A stretch of 64,000 nucleotides of DNA from Pyrus communis (taxonomy: Eukaryota > Streptophyta > Magnoliopsida > Rosales > Rosaceae): contig NC_084803.1 of the NCBI RefSeq assembly GCF_963583255.1, positions 19,169,428-19,233,427 of the forward strand, in the 5' to 3' direction. The translations under genes and the position numbers were made by a program. The notes below the pieces were generated by a model, which ran no database searches, had not been told where the DNA came from, and saw only the letters and a program-made list of their open reading frames with translations. Numbering within the stretch: the first letter of the stretch is position 1; every line of letters begins with the position of its first letter. Shown here piece by piece: positions 34,067 to 47,056 of the stretch.

Positions 34067-35105
34067 TAGGGGTGGGCAAACGGTTCCTGGTTCTGCGAGA
34101 CAGGCCAGTTCCTTGTAGTTCGGGTCGGGGTACGGGACGAGTCCAAAAATTAAAAATACAAAACGGGGCGGGCTGGGCTGATTTCTTATAAATAACAAGG
34201 TGGGCCAATTCCAAAAATTAGAAACAACAGGCCCCCTGGCCCAGACCGTTCATTGCATTTGTGATTTGCCCTCTATTATTACCCATTGACACACTCTCTT
34301 GTTCTCACTCTCATGCCCGATTCACACTCAAGCCCTCACCCTCACTATCCCGAGTCGCTGCTCAACTCTCCCCTCACCCTCTCTCTCTTATTCTCACTCT
34401 TAGACCTCAATCTCGATCTCAGACCCCAATCTCAAACTCTGATTCTCAATCTCCTCCTTCTCGATCCCTCTTTCTCCCACAATCTTTCTCCCTCTCTCTC
34501 TCCTTGGACGCCTCTGTCTCTGATAATGCACCTTCGCCTCTTTTCGCTCCTTCCCGAACCGAAGATCGCCTGACAAGAGCTCAATCAAGAGGTTTCGGAC
34601 GCGGTGGAACGAGCGGAGGATCTAGAAGGGTGAATTTTGAGAGTGGGTCTGGGTTGGGTCAAGCTTGGCCGAGACGAGGTCCTGAAGCGATTTGAGGATG
34701 GATTTGAGGAAGGCGACGAGGAGAACCGAGTCTGTGTGGGGATGACGCAATTGACGGTTGGGATGAGCTAGTCTGTGGAGGACAACGAGTCTGGGACCGT
34801 TTGACACGATCGATGGTTGGGATGAGACGAGGTCCTTTATGCTTCCAGTTTTGTGTTTGAATTGAATCTGCACTCGATTGGTGATTGGATGTGATCTATG
34901 CAAAACGTGTGCTAATGTTGAATCTGTGCAAAACTGCAAATGTTACGGTTTTTTATTTTATTTTAAAAATATATAACCAAAAAAAGAAAAACAAAACCAA
35001 GGACCCGTGGACCCGGTCTGCTTCAACTAGGTCTGCTTCAACTAGGTCCGGTTCCTATATTACAAACTGCTATCCCCAGCCCAGCCCGGCCCGTGCCCAC
35101 CCCTA
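34067..35105. mobile_element. non-autonomous hAT element with perfect 8-bp target duplication
   Basis: Begins TAGGGGTGGGCA and ends TGCCCACCCCTA, perfect 12-bp inverted ends. It is flanked by GTTAAGAG at 34059-34066 and 35106-35113. Subterminal sequence is rich in GGGC/GGCC words. The interior is C/T-rich then G/A-rich; its long frames (34261-34695, 34286-34573) translate to Ser/Pro/Leu low complexity, not transposase. It lies about 390 bp beyond the stop codon of the neighbouring RNA-binding-protein gene. Confidence 0.92.
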
Positions 35106-35491
35106 GTTAAGAGTAGTTTATATTTCCCGCAACACGAAATAACCCCCCTGAGGTTTATGATTTTCGATAAACGTCACAATATAAAAATCCGGATTTGCAG
35201 TTTATCGATAAATAATCCAGGTAAAGAGTCAACAAATTACTACACAAAGGAACCCCGATCCTGGTTCCTGGACTCAAGCGGCCTAACATTACAGATTTGG
35301 GCGTTCCTACTCACCTATATTTTCACGGGATAATAGAAGCCAAACTATTTCTAAAGTCCGACAAGAACATTATTGGGGAAATCAACTAAGGATGTGATCC
35401 TTAATCTTATATTAATAAACTTAACACAACCTGCATGGCATTTTGTTGACATTCCTAATATCAAGTACCAATTTTCCAGAGCCACATCTCT

Positions 35492-38400
35492 CTAGTATGG
35501 CCTGTACCTCCAATCTGCTCTTGCTGGTCTCGCACTGCCGATTCCATAACCCCACTGCAAAATTAAGGGATGCGGTATGTTACTGAAGATCTTTGGCAAT
35601 AAGCTAATGTAAATATCAGATTACAGCTAATAAGAACCTACTAATGCAGGACGGCATCTGTCATCCATATATTCATTAACTTTTGAAATCCGCCACGTTT
35701 ACATCTAAACTGAATTCGTATAAAGTATACTTACATCATCAAAATCCAGACTTCCATACATCCTGCCATAGGAGCGCATAGGACCACCGTAGCCGGCAAA
35801 GGGCTCTACATTATTCATCATAAAATTTCCACTTGTACCAGCATCCTCTGGAGGTGTGGCTGTATCTATTGCAACCTACCCAACAACATATTAAGTGAAT
35901 GAAACTTCTTAACGAAAATCAACATTCGTGCTAAAAAAACAAAAAAGTTTGACGTGGGTGGATAAAAATGAAACACAAGCGAAGAGGTACAATGGAGGTC
36001 AGCTTCCTTCTACTACCTGCTGGCCACAAATCTCATGAGACCTTCGTGATACACGTTCTGCTACACCATCTTCCCCAAAAGTTACAAAACCAAACCCTCT
36101 ATGCCCAGTTCTTTTGGGGTCCTACATAATAGAGTATTCTCACATTTTCAGGTTCCAATATTTGAAGAATACAGTTAGTTAGTTAAAAATATACGATATC
36201 TTACCCTTGGAACATAGACATCTACTATACGACCAAATCTTCCAAAATACTGTCGGAGATCATCAGAGGTTGCTTCCTGAGGAAGCCTGCCAACAAAAAT
36301 CTTTTTGCCCAGTCCTCGAGCAGACTCCCCTCCTAATCCAACACAAGATTTGGTTTTTTAAATTGTAACTTCCGAGTAGTCACATCAAGTGCAGTTTAAT
36401 ATTCTTCACATGAAATGCATTAAGTGTTCTAAACTTGTAATAGTACTTACTTGGAAAAGCTGGTGGTACAGGGTGGTCATACAAGGTAGGAGCCCCGAGG
36501 GCTGCATATCTAGTAGCTGCTGAGATATAAGCATTATATGCCCCATAGCCACCCTGTTGCGCCATTCTTCCAACTGGTCTGAAATCATCTTCCTGAAAAC
36601 AAGAAATTATATTTGTTGATTCTTGAGTTAATGATATCATAACGACCAATCTTTAAACTTTAAAAGGAATTAGTACTATAAGTTCAAAAAACAAGGGAGT
36701 ACAGATTGTCAAAGCTGTAACTTGCCTTGGGTGTAGCTCGATCAACAACTACATTGGAACCGCCTAATTCATGAGTATCAGCCATCAAATCTTCCACAGA
36801 ATCTGCAACGAAGAACATTTGTTTGTCCAATACTTTCTCTAAAAAAGATAATGATATCAACCACAAAGGAATATATCATACAATCCGCTCCCGGATCATC
36901 TATCCTACTCAAGCTAACTCATTATATTCACAACAATAAAGACCATAACGCAGGGTTCATATAATTTACAAAAGAAGCTGTTACTGCTACTCCAAACATG
37001 TAATCCTGCACTCCTATCTTGTACAAAAATTTAGGCAGAAATTGCATTCGGAGGAGGTACATCTTCTCTGGAGTGCCAATAATAATTCCCTTTGCGTCTA
37101 TATGGGATTATAATAAACTACTTACAAAACTTATACGGAATGGTAAAATAAAACAAGACATCAATATGTAAAGAATTTTAGATGTAAAAGCCAGTGAAAA
37201 GAACATATAATGTAATCAAATATGCTAGAGGAAAGCATCTTTTCTTCCGTAGTTCCATGCAACAAAATACCACTGACCTTTAGTTCTACCCTATCTCACC
37301 ACAAGCGTTTCCCTCATCATCACAAATAAATTTATGTCTACTGAAAGCTCAAGCAAATGCAAACTACTAACTTAATGTGCCACTGGAGGCCTTCAACTCC
37401 AATGGAGAACAGAAACTGACATTAGGCATAACGCAAGGCACAGGAGAATATAAGAGATGGCCTGACCTGCATTTTCAAAAGTTATAAACCCAATCCCCCG
37501 ATGCGCTTTTGAACTTTGATCCTGAACCAACAAATTCGTGCAATCATAGGATACTAGGTCCAACCCAACAATAATTTGAAAAGTAAATGTGTGACTTGGT
37601 GGGTGCGTACACAGACATATCTATGCAAATTTACAAGAGTTGTAAGCATATGCACTGACAAATCAACACACAAAAAGCTACAACATCTAATTTAATTAAT
37701 TTTGACAAGGAGCTGGATAGAGAACCTTCGGCATGTATAAATCCGTTATTTCACCATATTTTTCAAAATGACTGCAAAAATAATTCAAAGAAACATCAGG
37801 TAATTCCATATAATGACTCACAAAATAGTGTAAAAAGAAGTTAACAATGACAGCCAACATATTGCAACCACAACAATACATTAAAGTACCTTCTGAAGTT
37901 TGCTTCTGTCACGGATTGTGGGATCCTTGCAACAAATATCCTGGTAACTTTTCTTGCAGGTGCTCTCATCTCCTCCTGTAAAAAAATTAATGAAATATTT
38001 TTGGCAATACAACCAACAAAACTTTTAATGATAAAGAAAACACAACATGCATGCACAAGAATTATGAATAACCAAAAATAAAAAATGAATATTAACGAAA
38101 TGCTGGTTACAAATTTATATTACCTTTGGGGTAGCTATTTTAACTTCCAGCATTCTATTGCCAAGAAAATGTTCACTTGACGCTGCAGTCTGTAGCAAAA
38201 AGGATGTCAGTTGTTAGACATTTGATATGCTAACTGTAAATCGTAACACATTTATGTTTCCCAACCAAATGATCATGCAAACATTGATAACATTTAGTGA
38301 GTACAAACAGGACCCTTGGAAAATTCTATTCCAACTCACTTTGGCATCTTCAGCAGATACAAATGTCGCATATCCAAATCCACGAGACCGACCAGTTGAC

Positions 38401-38983
38401 CGATCCTAATAAATATGGAAACAAATGCAGTAACAAATGCTTGTAAGGTTCCGAAACAAAGTAAATAATGAAATATTGATCAAATACAGAGTATAAAGCA
38501 GAAGACCCTAAAATGAAATTGAAAAATAGTTGTCACTGGCAAACTAAGAACCAAGTAAACAAAAGACGAAGAAAAATAGCACAAGACTATAACAAATCAA
38601 GTTAACAACATGTTACACGAAATTTGCTCAACGTAAACCTTCCAGACCAAGCGGCGACAAAACTAACTTATCAAAAATAATTCAAGTAGTAAAGCACAAG
38701 AGGAACACAGAATTAAATTTCGAAAAGGAGTGATAGCATTAGCGAAACAAAAAGGGTTGGGTAATTGGCTAACCTTCATGACAATGCAATCCTCCAATTC
38801 CCCAAATTTAACCATATACTCTTTCAACCCTTCCGTATCGATTTCCCACGGAATGCCCAAAACCTGAGTTACGATTAAAGAACCGAATTCAAATAAATTC
38901 CACCAACCCATTAATAAAAATGCAAAATTTAATACAAGGACAAATAAAAAAGGGAAAAAACTAACCACGAGCTTGCGGTCCAT
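35492..38983 (-). CDS. nuclear RNA-binding protein with three RRM domains, hnRNP/TDP-43-like (13 exons, 360 aa)
   Basis: Binds RNA, probably in the nucleus; plant members of this type are poorly characterised. Exons: 38983-38966, 38863-38774, 38405-38340, 38189-38124, 37975-37890, 37771-37726, 37521-37467, 36802-36726, 36592-36451, 36332-36205, 36121-36017, 35875-35735, 35554-35492. The frame is continuous. RRM1 (about 5-78) has LVVLGIPW and RSRGFGYATF. RRM2 (about 92-167) has IFVARIP and HRGIGFITF. RRM3 (about 226-301) has IFVGRLP and HRGFGFVTF. The tail is Gly/Tyr-rich and ends WRYRPY. RRM1 resembles TDP-43 RRM1 in its LVVLGIPW start. The first coding exon is only 18 nt, and the ATG at 38983 is the first in frame after an upstream stop. 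The intron after 36726 uses a GC donor. A CT-rich leader or promoter lies at 39040-39410. Confidence 0.95.
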
Positions 38984-39269
38984 GAGGTAATCGGAGAAGG
39001 CAGCGCAATAGGGGGCAGAGAAACCCTAAAATTGAAAAAAGAGAAAGCCTTGTGTTCTTCTTCTAAGCACTCTCTCTCTCTAACAAATCTCTCACACTCG
39101 CTCCCTGCACATGATAAGCACACCTCTTTCTCACACACAATCGGCACAAACCAATGCAAACTCACCATTTTCGAATTCGACATTTGTCTTTCTGTTTTCT
39201 TCAATTTACGAAAATTGGGAATGTAATTAAAAGAGAAATTGAAAATTAGGGCATGAAGTTTGTTCAATT

Positions 39270-40824
39270 TACGCGCTCACTAACCTTGTGCAATCTCAAT
39301 CAAACAATCAATCTCTGGGACTTTCAAAACCCTATACCTGACCAACCAACCCCTCGCGCTCCCTCTCCTCTCTCTCTCTCGCGCTTTCTCTCGTACTCGC
39401 TCGCGCCGCTCGGATCTTGAAGAGAACAATATACACAATTGGGCCGAGTTTGATATCCGGTCCCTGTCCTCTTAAAAATGCTTGTGTTTTTTGTGGTCTT
39501 GTGGATAGGGGGGCAGGGTTCCAGTGGGCGAACCATCACGTTAGTATAAAGTTGGTTGCATGCCATTTGTCATGTGATCGGAGAATTTATTATATGTCGC
39601 GGGTGCATATCTGTAAATAACACAAAAATACGTGTAAATTTTTTGTCTACCTGTCATGACATAATTAGCATGGAACGTCATGGTGACGATATACAAGTAC
39701 AATGCAAGTTGTTTTTCCACGCACAAATATGATAACAAAAGGATTTCATTATCTGGTTTGTGGTGGACATGACTCACTTTCATATCGAGTGACACGAATA
39801 CAACACTGTTAAGCTAAGGCTTGCAAAATTAACAATGAAAATATCGAGCAACACGACACAATCTGTTTCAACGAAAAAACTTCGAATAAAATGTGTTTTA
39901 CCAAATTCATTACTTAAACATTCCACATAAAAACATTTCAAAGAGGCAAAAATTTGTTTCGTGGTCTCTGTGGTGACACACCACTTTTAATGTCACCCTC
40001 ACAAGCCTTGTTAGCAATTGAAGTCCAAACTCAAACTTTTGCTAAACAAACTCACGTGACTGTTACATGGAGGGGTCAAATTCGTCATTTCAATACAAAT
40101 TATATATTATGCCATGGACATCTAGTATGACTTAGGTATACGCTTTATATTCCTGGGTGAGTTATAACATACGCTTGTTCTTCTTGTGCGTTAAAAAGTT
40201 GCCATCTAATTGTAGTACACAAAGCAAATTGAAACAAGTGAAAAGGGAAGACAAGCTTACATCAACCATTTCATGAAGGAAAGGCCAACATCATCATTTC
40301 TCATACGATATGTTTTTTCACATCATTTTTCATACCATAATATGTTTTTCACACTAAAGACAAAAACATATGTCCAACAAAAAAAAGACAAAAGTATGCC
40401 TTCCAAAATGTATTATGGTTCATTATAACAAAAAGTCACTGAAAATGTCTTCCACAAAATAGATAAACAATTTAGTTTCCCACAAAATAAAATCAATTCC
40501 CTCCACTCCAGCATTTCTTTTGCAAGGTAAGGTGCTTTTTCAAATGTAGATTTTGCTTGTTGTGCATTGGGGCCATTCCAGAAGGTCTCAAATGGAGTTA
40601 GCATTAGATGATATTGCAAAGTCATTTCAAGAAGTCGCCAAGGTGCACTGGCAAAGTTGGCATTGGCTGATACCATTTAGGTAATCCAATCGATGGAGTT
40701 GAACATCCAGCTATTTCTACAGTTGTTTGTCTCCTACACTATTATATTTGTACAATAAATTGTTAGAAAAACAAGATAACATCCAAGCGTCTACATAATA
40801 TGTGCAGAATTACAAAATAAATGA
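39270..40824. other. intergenic, including the CT-rich upstream region of the RRM gene
   Basis: A CTCTCTC-rich block at 39355-39405 probably belongs to the promoter or leader of the RRM gene. Beyond it I see no domain-bearing frame. An 87-codon minus frame at 40413-40676 has no recognisable homology. Confidence 0.5.
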
Positions 40825-41253
40825 TGTAAGAACAACCTAAATCATATTAGCATTCTTTGCTAGGTCATGATCAAATGTAATGAGAAAAACTTACCTGGTG
40901 CAGCCATGGTGGTTGTTAATCATACACAAGAACTCTTCTACTCGCTCAAGTCCTTATGTTCCAATGGTGATAGAACCCTAGTTTTTAGAACGTGTTCTTT
41001 GTGAGCAGGGAATCCTTATTTATAGATTTGAACTTCACCAACCTCCATCTATCATGGATGGGTGGTTACTAACTACTGTAAACGCAGTGATCAGTTTCAA
41101 AAGTCGTGAAGCAATGTAGCATCCTTATCACGACCTATGTTTCCTTTATATTAGGATGCTTATTTCCACATTTAAACTCGAAATCAGTTTGTATAACCAC
41201 CAATTGTATTTCAACCTTATTCAACTTAGTTTAGTCCAATTAGGATTCTTACA
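40825..41253 (-). repeat. copia-3 downstream (3') LTR
   Basis: On the minus strand it begins TGTAAGAATCCTAATTGG and ends GGTTGTTCTTACA (429 bp). Its last 24 bp are repeated at 44309-44332 next to a primer-binding site, which identifies it as an LTR. Confidence 0.75.
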
Positions 41254-41741
41254 ATCTTCCACTTGGACGTAAACTAATCATTGTATTGAAATAACATGTC
41301 AATCACAACATTGACTCCTTAGTGACCACTTGAGTTATCATGCTATTACTTCCTCATCTCACAGAAATAATTCAAACACTGAACTCTAGAAAACTATATG
41401 TAATTATTAACACATGCACTCTATAACCACAAATATTTAAACCCAAACTGTATGATGTTTCCTTATACCAAAATGGATTTATTGTTTATTTAATCATACA
41501 AAACCTAGGTTTCTTCATGTATCGCCTTTGGACAGACACACTTCGAACAACAGATTTCAATCTGCTGTCAATCATCTTTATGGATCAAAGATGTAATAAT
41601 GATGAAGTATCACAACATTATCAAGCACTAAAATTGATTAATGCGTACAATACATTCATTGCATTTAGATGACAGAATAAGAAACATGATTCAACGAGAG
41701 CAACATGAACACAAATACTTATGCATGTCAGAATGTCGATG

Positions 41742-41930
41742 TCACTCCCACATTTCAGCAGACTCCAAGGAATCATGCGCTCCCATCTTTGTGACATGTT
41801 CTTTGAACACTCTAGGAGGCAATGGTTTCATAAGTGGATTAGCAACCATTGATTTTGTATCAATGTGTTCAATCATTATCAACCATTTTCTTACTTCTTC
41901 CTTCAAAGACAAATCTTTCATGTCCATCAT
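41742..41930 (-). pseudogene. copia-3 RNase H C-terminal fragment
   Basis: The minus-strand frame reads ...WLIMIEHIDTKSMVANPLMKPLPPRVFKEHV..., split here for length as IEHIDTKSMVANPL and PPRVFKEHVTKMG. It matches the conserved end of Tnt1-type copia RNase H, just upstream of the 3' LTR as expected. Confidence 0.82.
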
Positions 41931-42633
41931 TCATGCATATTTATGTCCCACCTTTGGGTAAGAAACATAAACAACCACTATTTGATATGTAACTTTATTG
42001 TATAACAATCATGTAAAAGATTAAGAAAACAACCAAGGTTTCAAGTCTTTGGACAAGAAAATAGTCAACTTAATTCTCTTAAAAATGTTATACCCTGAAA
42101 ACATCTCAAACCATTCATACATTCCTCTCACATTAAACAACATCAAAATATGATACAATCATATTCAATCCTTTATCAAACTCCAATGAGTAAAGCCTCA
42201 ATTTTGCCTTATGCAAATAAACTAGTTATTAAGTGAATAATCATGACATGCAATTTTATGTAACATCTTTGGTCAAGAGACATAAAATATTAGTTATGCA
42301 ATCTTAATCATGCATCCTTATTTGCATAGCTATTTCACAAAAATTTCAAGTTACAACTCAAATCATGTCTTTGGACAAGGGAACAAAGTTGTCTTAAAAC
42401 TTTTATAAAATACTATACATTGTATCACAGTTCAAGCCATTCACTATTTTTGTCTTTTGAAAGATTGGTCTCATGCAATGAACTGTCACTCACAAAATTC
42501 AATTAAGAATTCATTGAACAAAATTTCCTAATAATTCCCACTTTGGTGAAGATTTATCCAAACATTTGTTTAACTATAGAGATTATTAGTGTTGATATCC
42601 TGCATAAAACTTTAGTTTCAATAATCTTGACAC

Positions 42634-42656
42634 AATATATATATATATATATATAT
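42634..42656. repeat. (AT)n microsatellite
   Basis: About 11 AT units within the copia-3 interior. Confidence 0.9.
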
Positions 42657-44613
42657 GTATTAAACTTTGTACCAATAACCTTTTTACCTTACTTTAACAT
42701 ACACACATAACATCAAGTTCAAACTGAAGTTAATAATCAAAACCACATCAAGAAGATAATCTAATAAAGACATCACTTACTTCCTAAATGGTTTTGGCAC
42801 AAGCATGCAATATAATCTCTTCCACCATCCTATATGCTGCCAAACAGAGAATAGCATACAGACCAAAACTTCCATAAAATCTCACTTTGGTGAAGATTTA
42901 ATAAACATTTGTCCAATGGTTAAAATAACATGATTATTTGTTCCAGATGTTGCAGCCTTAGTTGTTTTACGTTGGCATCATTCCTAAATAAGACTTACAA
43001 ATAAAAGCATTAATGTGAACAAGTATAATCACAAACAATTGTATAAAGGCCAACTAGCAATGTATGACTCTCCAAGAATATCAAGTCAATCAAATCCCTA
43101 TTCGGTGCATAATCAATTGTTTTCTGCACTGCATTTGCAATTCACAAGGACACAAAGCAACACATGCGATCGTTCCACAATTGGGATGACAACCACTTAA
43201 ACATCAATCTTTCTAGAAAAAGACATCATTTCAAAAACCGTAAATCCATAATTATGTATGTTCTAGGTTAGTTAAATAAGAAATACACAAATATAAGAAA
43301 TACACAAATATTCTTTACTTTCCAAACTGAAAGTTAAATGCATGGCAAGAAACTGACCAAGTATATAAAATAATTAATTTGTAGTTAAACAACCATAACT
43401 TGAGATTGCATGACTATTTGGAAATAAAGCCACCGCTTCATGCAACAGTAGATGCTAGAAGCCTAGACCATTCTTGTATATATAAGAGTACTTAATTCCG
43501 AGGTTCTTGAAACCCAACAATTTCAAAATGCACCCAACGATCATGATTCGGAACAAAAACCATTCGTGATAACCATGGGCATGGGCATGAACTCAATATT
43601 TCGTTTTTGTACTCTACTCGTTCCTTGAAGGTCCAATTTGTTAAAATCGAGGACTATAAACCCAAGGTTTATTTATTAGGTAATTCAAATGACTTATGAT
43701 CAATACTCTTTACGAATCTCAGGTAGGCTAATTGCATAATAAATCAAGTTCCATCATGAATCAAGTCTTTGTTCATAATTTAAAATGAGTACCTGACTAA
43801 GTCTTAAACAATGGGGCAAATAGCATACATGTAGGTATGTTCTCAACCATATATTACATATATTAGTAGTGATAAATCTCAAGGTTGAGGATATGTTTGA
43901 TATCACGGTACGTTATTCAAAGAAGAGTTCTTTTCGGAGAAAAATTGAGGTCATGTTACAAGTTTATGCATATTGGTTGCAACATGAATATAAAAAAGAT
44001 ATCAAAAATTTCAATCAAATACCGGATTTCAATAAGATACCGATCATCGTTTGTGAAACTGAAGCAACCATGACTACCAATTCTAGAATGACAAAAGCAC
44101 AATGCTTACAGTGGTCTAATCTCCAAACCATATATTCATTTTCCTGCAGTGAATAAAACTTTGGTAGCAACATATGGCATTAGAACAATTAATCATGCTA
44201 TAGAAAAATTGCAACAATCATTATACGAATTTTATACACGCTTAAAGCATTAAGATTTCTTATTAATTCATCGGACCTAGGGCTTACTAACATGGCTATG
44301 ATACCAAATATAAGAACAACCCAAATCATATTTGTTTGGATTATTTGAATATTGGGTTTAACTGAAAGAAGGCCCAAAGATGTCAAAACAAGGTGAATCT
44401 ACCCAAGGCTCAACATCATGCCCAAAAGCAAACCGAAGCCTTTTCAGCCAAGACATAAAACATGTGTCTATAACTGAAGTGACAAGTGATGGAGACTAAC
44501 CTACTATTAGCCAAAAAACACTTTCTAGTGGCACTACATGTAAAAAGTTGATGACTCACTACCCTTCAAGAACTTTTGGGAAAGAGCAATACCCTGACAT
44601 TCAGGCCAAATTG

Positions 44614-44623
44614 CCTATAAAAG
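44614..44623 (+). promoter_or_regulatory. TATA box in the Tat-type LTR
   Basis: CTATAAAAGG lies about 280 bp into the LTR, with a downstream A/C-rich stretch and no coding sequence. This is the usual layout of an LTR promoter. Confidence 0.5.
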
Positions 44624-45505
44624 GGAGAATAGACAACAAAGACAAGAACACTCAACCAATCAAACAAACAAGCATCCAAACTTTGATCTTAAGCCAGTTC
44701 GTACTCCTCAAGCCTGAAATCAACTCAGACTCAGTCTCTTTAACAATAGGTTCCTCATAAAATCTATCATTTGTCTAGTATAAAGCTCTACTACCTCCCT
44801 TAGTGTTGTAGTATCGATTCCCTCATGTAAACTTGTTTAGCATCCATCCCTTTTTAGCATACAACCTCTATAAACTCAAAGAGAAGTGGATGCAAGAGGT
44901 TCAACCTTGCCAGACAAGGTGAAATCTTGCCTGAGTCTATTTGTTTGCTCTTTAAATTAGTAGATCTATTGATTAATGTACACTTCAGCATGTATTCAAG
45001 TCATTTATACTTGTTTTTCTATTTTAAGATTCTCATTTGCATCGGGATCTGGATAACTAAATGGATTTGTTTTCATTAAGATCAATTTGGTACCAAACAA
45101 ATGACTTAAAGGGATTAGGACTCCCTCCATTCAAACATACAAGATCATGAACTAAAAGTCCTTGTTTACAAGGCAAGAAAAGAACTTAATACAGACTTAA
45201 TCCATCTGTGACAATCCTTTGATAACAAGAAGTTTAAGTGACTTAGGGCTTAAGTAATCGACTTGAAACACACTTGTTCTATATTTGATATACTGAGATA
45301 GAAGTGGCACGACTAAGTATTTAGTTTTGATTGTGAACCTCAAGCCTTACACCTAAGGCACCACAAAGGCACATTTCAGAACTAACTTCAAGTTTTTATT
45401 GCAGCACAGAAGGTAAGCAAGAACCTGACTACCAAATGTACACGGCCAAAATACCAATCCATTGGGGAGCTGTGCTGAGGTCAAAGACCTTTTCTAGAGA
45501 AATCT

Positions 45506-46037
45506 TTGCTCAAACATAGTTTTGGCATGCCCAATGGGACTCATTTAGTCTTATATGCCAAGAAGGAGGAGAAAGGAAATAACCTTCAGGTGGAATATGG
45601 AATACAGGCCACCCTAGTGTCTACCAAGATCAAGCATAACAGATCATCCAGAAGATTTCATTTCCCTACGAGGATCAACCATTTTGGAAAGCCCCACTTC
45701 ATTTGAGAAGTCAGGAGGAAAGGTGACCAAGGAAGACTTGCAAGCTACCATGGTGCAAGTGTTGAAAAGTATGGAAAAGATTACTTTGGAAACCAAAGGA
45801 GAAGTGAGTAGACTCTATTCCTTAACAGGAAGTCTACAAAGAAGATTAGATCTAGAGTACTCTACTCCAAAAAATGGTTATGCTAGGGAAATGATGAGAG
45901 AAGCAAGTCCCAAGAAAGAACCAATTATTCCCATATTTCCTTTGCTTGAGGAAAAGAAGGATAAAGGGAAAAATAAGGAAAAATATGGAGTTAGTCAGCC
46001 AATATGGAGTTAGTCAGCCAATATTTTCACTAGATAG
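45506..46037 (+). pseudogene. Tat-type gag, N-terminal part
   Basis: Overlapping plus-strand frames (45506-45706, 45684-46013) encode the start of gag, including the FGMPNGTHLVLY context and a Lys/Glu-rich, probably coiled segment (KEDLQATMVQVLKSMEKI). A 19-bp tandem duplication lies at 45982-46019. The frame stops at the junction with the inserted Athila-type element. Confidence 0.7.
45982..46019 (+). repeat. 19-bp perfect tandem duplication
   Basis: AATATGGAGTTAGTCAGCC occurs twice head to tail in the interrupted gag, just before the junction with the inserted element. The 19-bp length shifts the frame. Confidence 0.95.
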
Positions 46038-46893
46038 TAGACATCTCAAAAACAGACCTAGATTGTGGCTGCTCAATTGCCCATTGCTGTGTATCTGTTG
46101 CCATTTTTTCAAATAATAAACAAGCCTCTTGTGCATTTTTATCTTTGTATGAACCTCCGCATGAAGCATTGACAAGAGTTTTTGTAGTCATATTTAGTCC
46201 TCGGAAAAATATATGCATTTGATCAGTACTGTTAATACCAGAATGTGGACATTTTCTAATCAACTCTTTGAACCGTTCCCACGCTTCATGAAACTCTTCA
46301 TTTGGTTTTTGTGCAAAAGATAAAATCTGAGTTCTCATGTCAAGAGTCTTTGAAGCTGGATAATACTTGCTTAAGAATTTTTCACTGAGTTGGTTCCAAG
46401 TGCTAATGCTTCCAGATGGAAGTGTGAGGAGCCATCTCCTTGCTTGATCTTTCAGAGTGTATGGAAATAAACGGAGCTTAATAGATTCAGCTGAAAATCC
46501 TCTCACCAAAATATTCTTGCATCCCATTAAAAATTCTGCAATGTGCATGTTAGGATCGTCGGTTGATAACCCATGAAATGTAGGTAGAATATTCAACATG
46601 TGTTGCTTTATTTCGAATGCAGACCCTTCCTCCACTTCCGGATAAGTAATGCAACTTGGTATGTTAGTGGCATGAGCTGTTAATGAATCCCCTAAAGGTT
46701 GACCACCCTCTGGAATAACAAATGCCATTGTGTTTTCACTGTGCAGATCCTCAAAAAACAAAGATTGTAGAAAAGTCCCCTGCAGGGAAGGAACCCACTG
46801 CAGATTTTGTTTCCTGCGGCTCCTCCTTAAAGATTGCTCAGGTTCTGGATCAAATGGAATCAATTTTTGTGCTGCTGATCTAGTTCTGACCAT
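46038..46893 (-). pseudogene. second, truncated copy of the Athila-type gag
   Basis: Starts MVRTRSAAQK at 46893 and runs 285 codons with the same gag capsid region as the frame at 54639. I found about five substitutions. It ends at TAGACATCTC (46038), where the sequence switches to the host element's gag. The capsid core is complete, but the zinc knuckle, protease and everything after are missing. Confidence 0.93.
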
Positions 46894-47032
46894 GCACAGA
46901 TTGTTGTAATCTGCAGTACTGCTGTAATCTGTAAAAATAAAATGAAAAAGAAATGTAATATATATTTTTTTTAATGTGTATAGACAGCAATAACTAACTG
47001 TAATTTTGATTAGAACGAATTATTTTAAATAA

Positions 47033-47050
47033 TCCCAGGCAGCGGCACCA
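47033..47050 (-). promoter_or_regulatory. second primer-binding-site copy beyond the 3' LTR
   Basis: The minus strand reads TGGTGCCGCTGCCTGGGA. It differs at two positions from the site at 54775-54792 and sits six bases after the end of the 3' LTR. A primer site after the downstream LTR shows that internal sequence restarts there. Confidence 0.88.
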
Positions 47051-47056
47051 GTTTCT

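Larger units (their letters stand above)
40825..44332 (-). mobile_element. truncated Ty1/copia element (copia-3), upstream LTR cut by a gypsy insertion
   Basis: The downstream LTR is 40825-41253. Adjacent to it on the minus strand is CAAGTGGAAGAT, the usual copia polypurine tract. At the other end TGGTATCATAGC (complement of 44296-44307) differs by one base from the initiator-Met primer site. Beyond it 24 bp (44309-44332) match the LTR end at 22 positions before a gypsy LTR starts. Only an RNase H remnant is recognisable in the 3-kb interior, so the element was non-autonomous or has lost most coding sequence. Confidence 0.8.

Noticed and set aside
34261..34695. 144-codon Ser/Pro/Leu-rich frame in the hAT element
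   Set aside because: Low complexity with no domain; other frames are equally open on both strands.
40413..40676. 87-codon minus-strand frame
   Set aside because: Not clearly random, but I recognise no family and see no splice partners.
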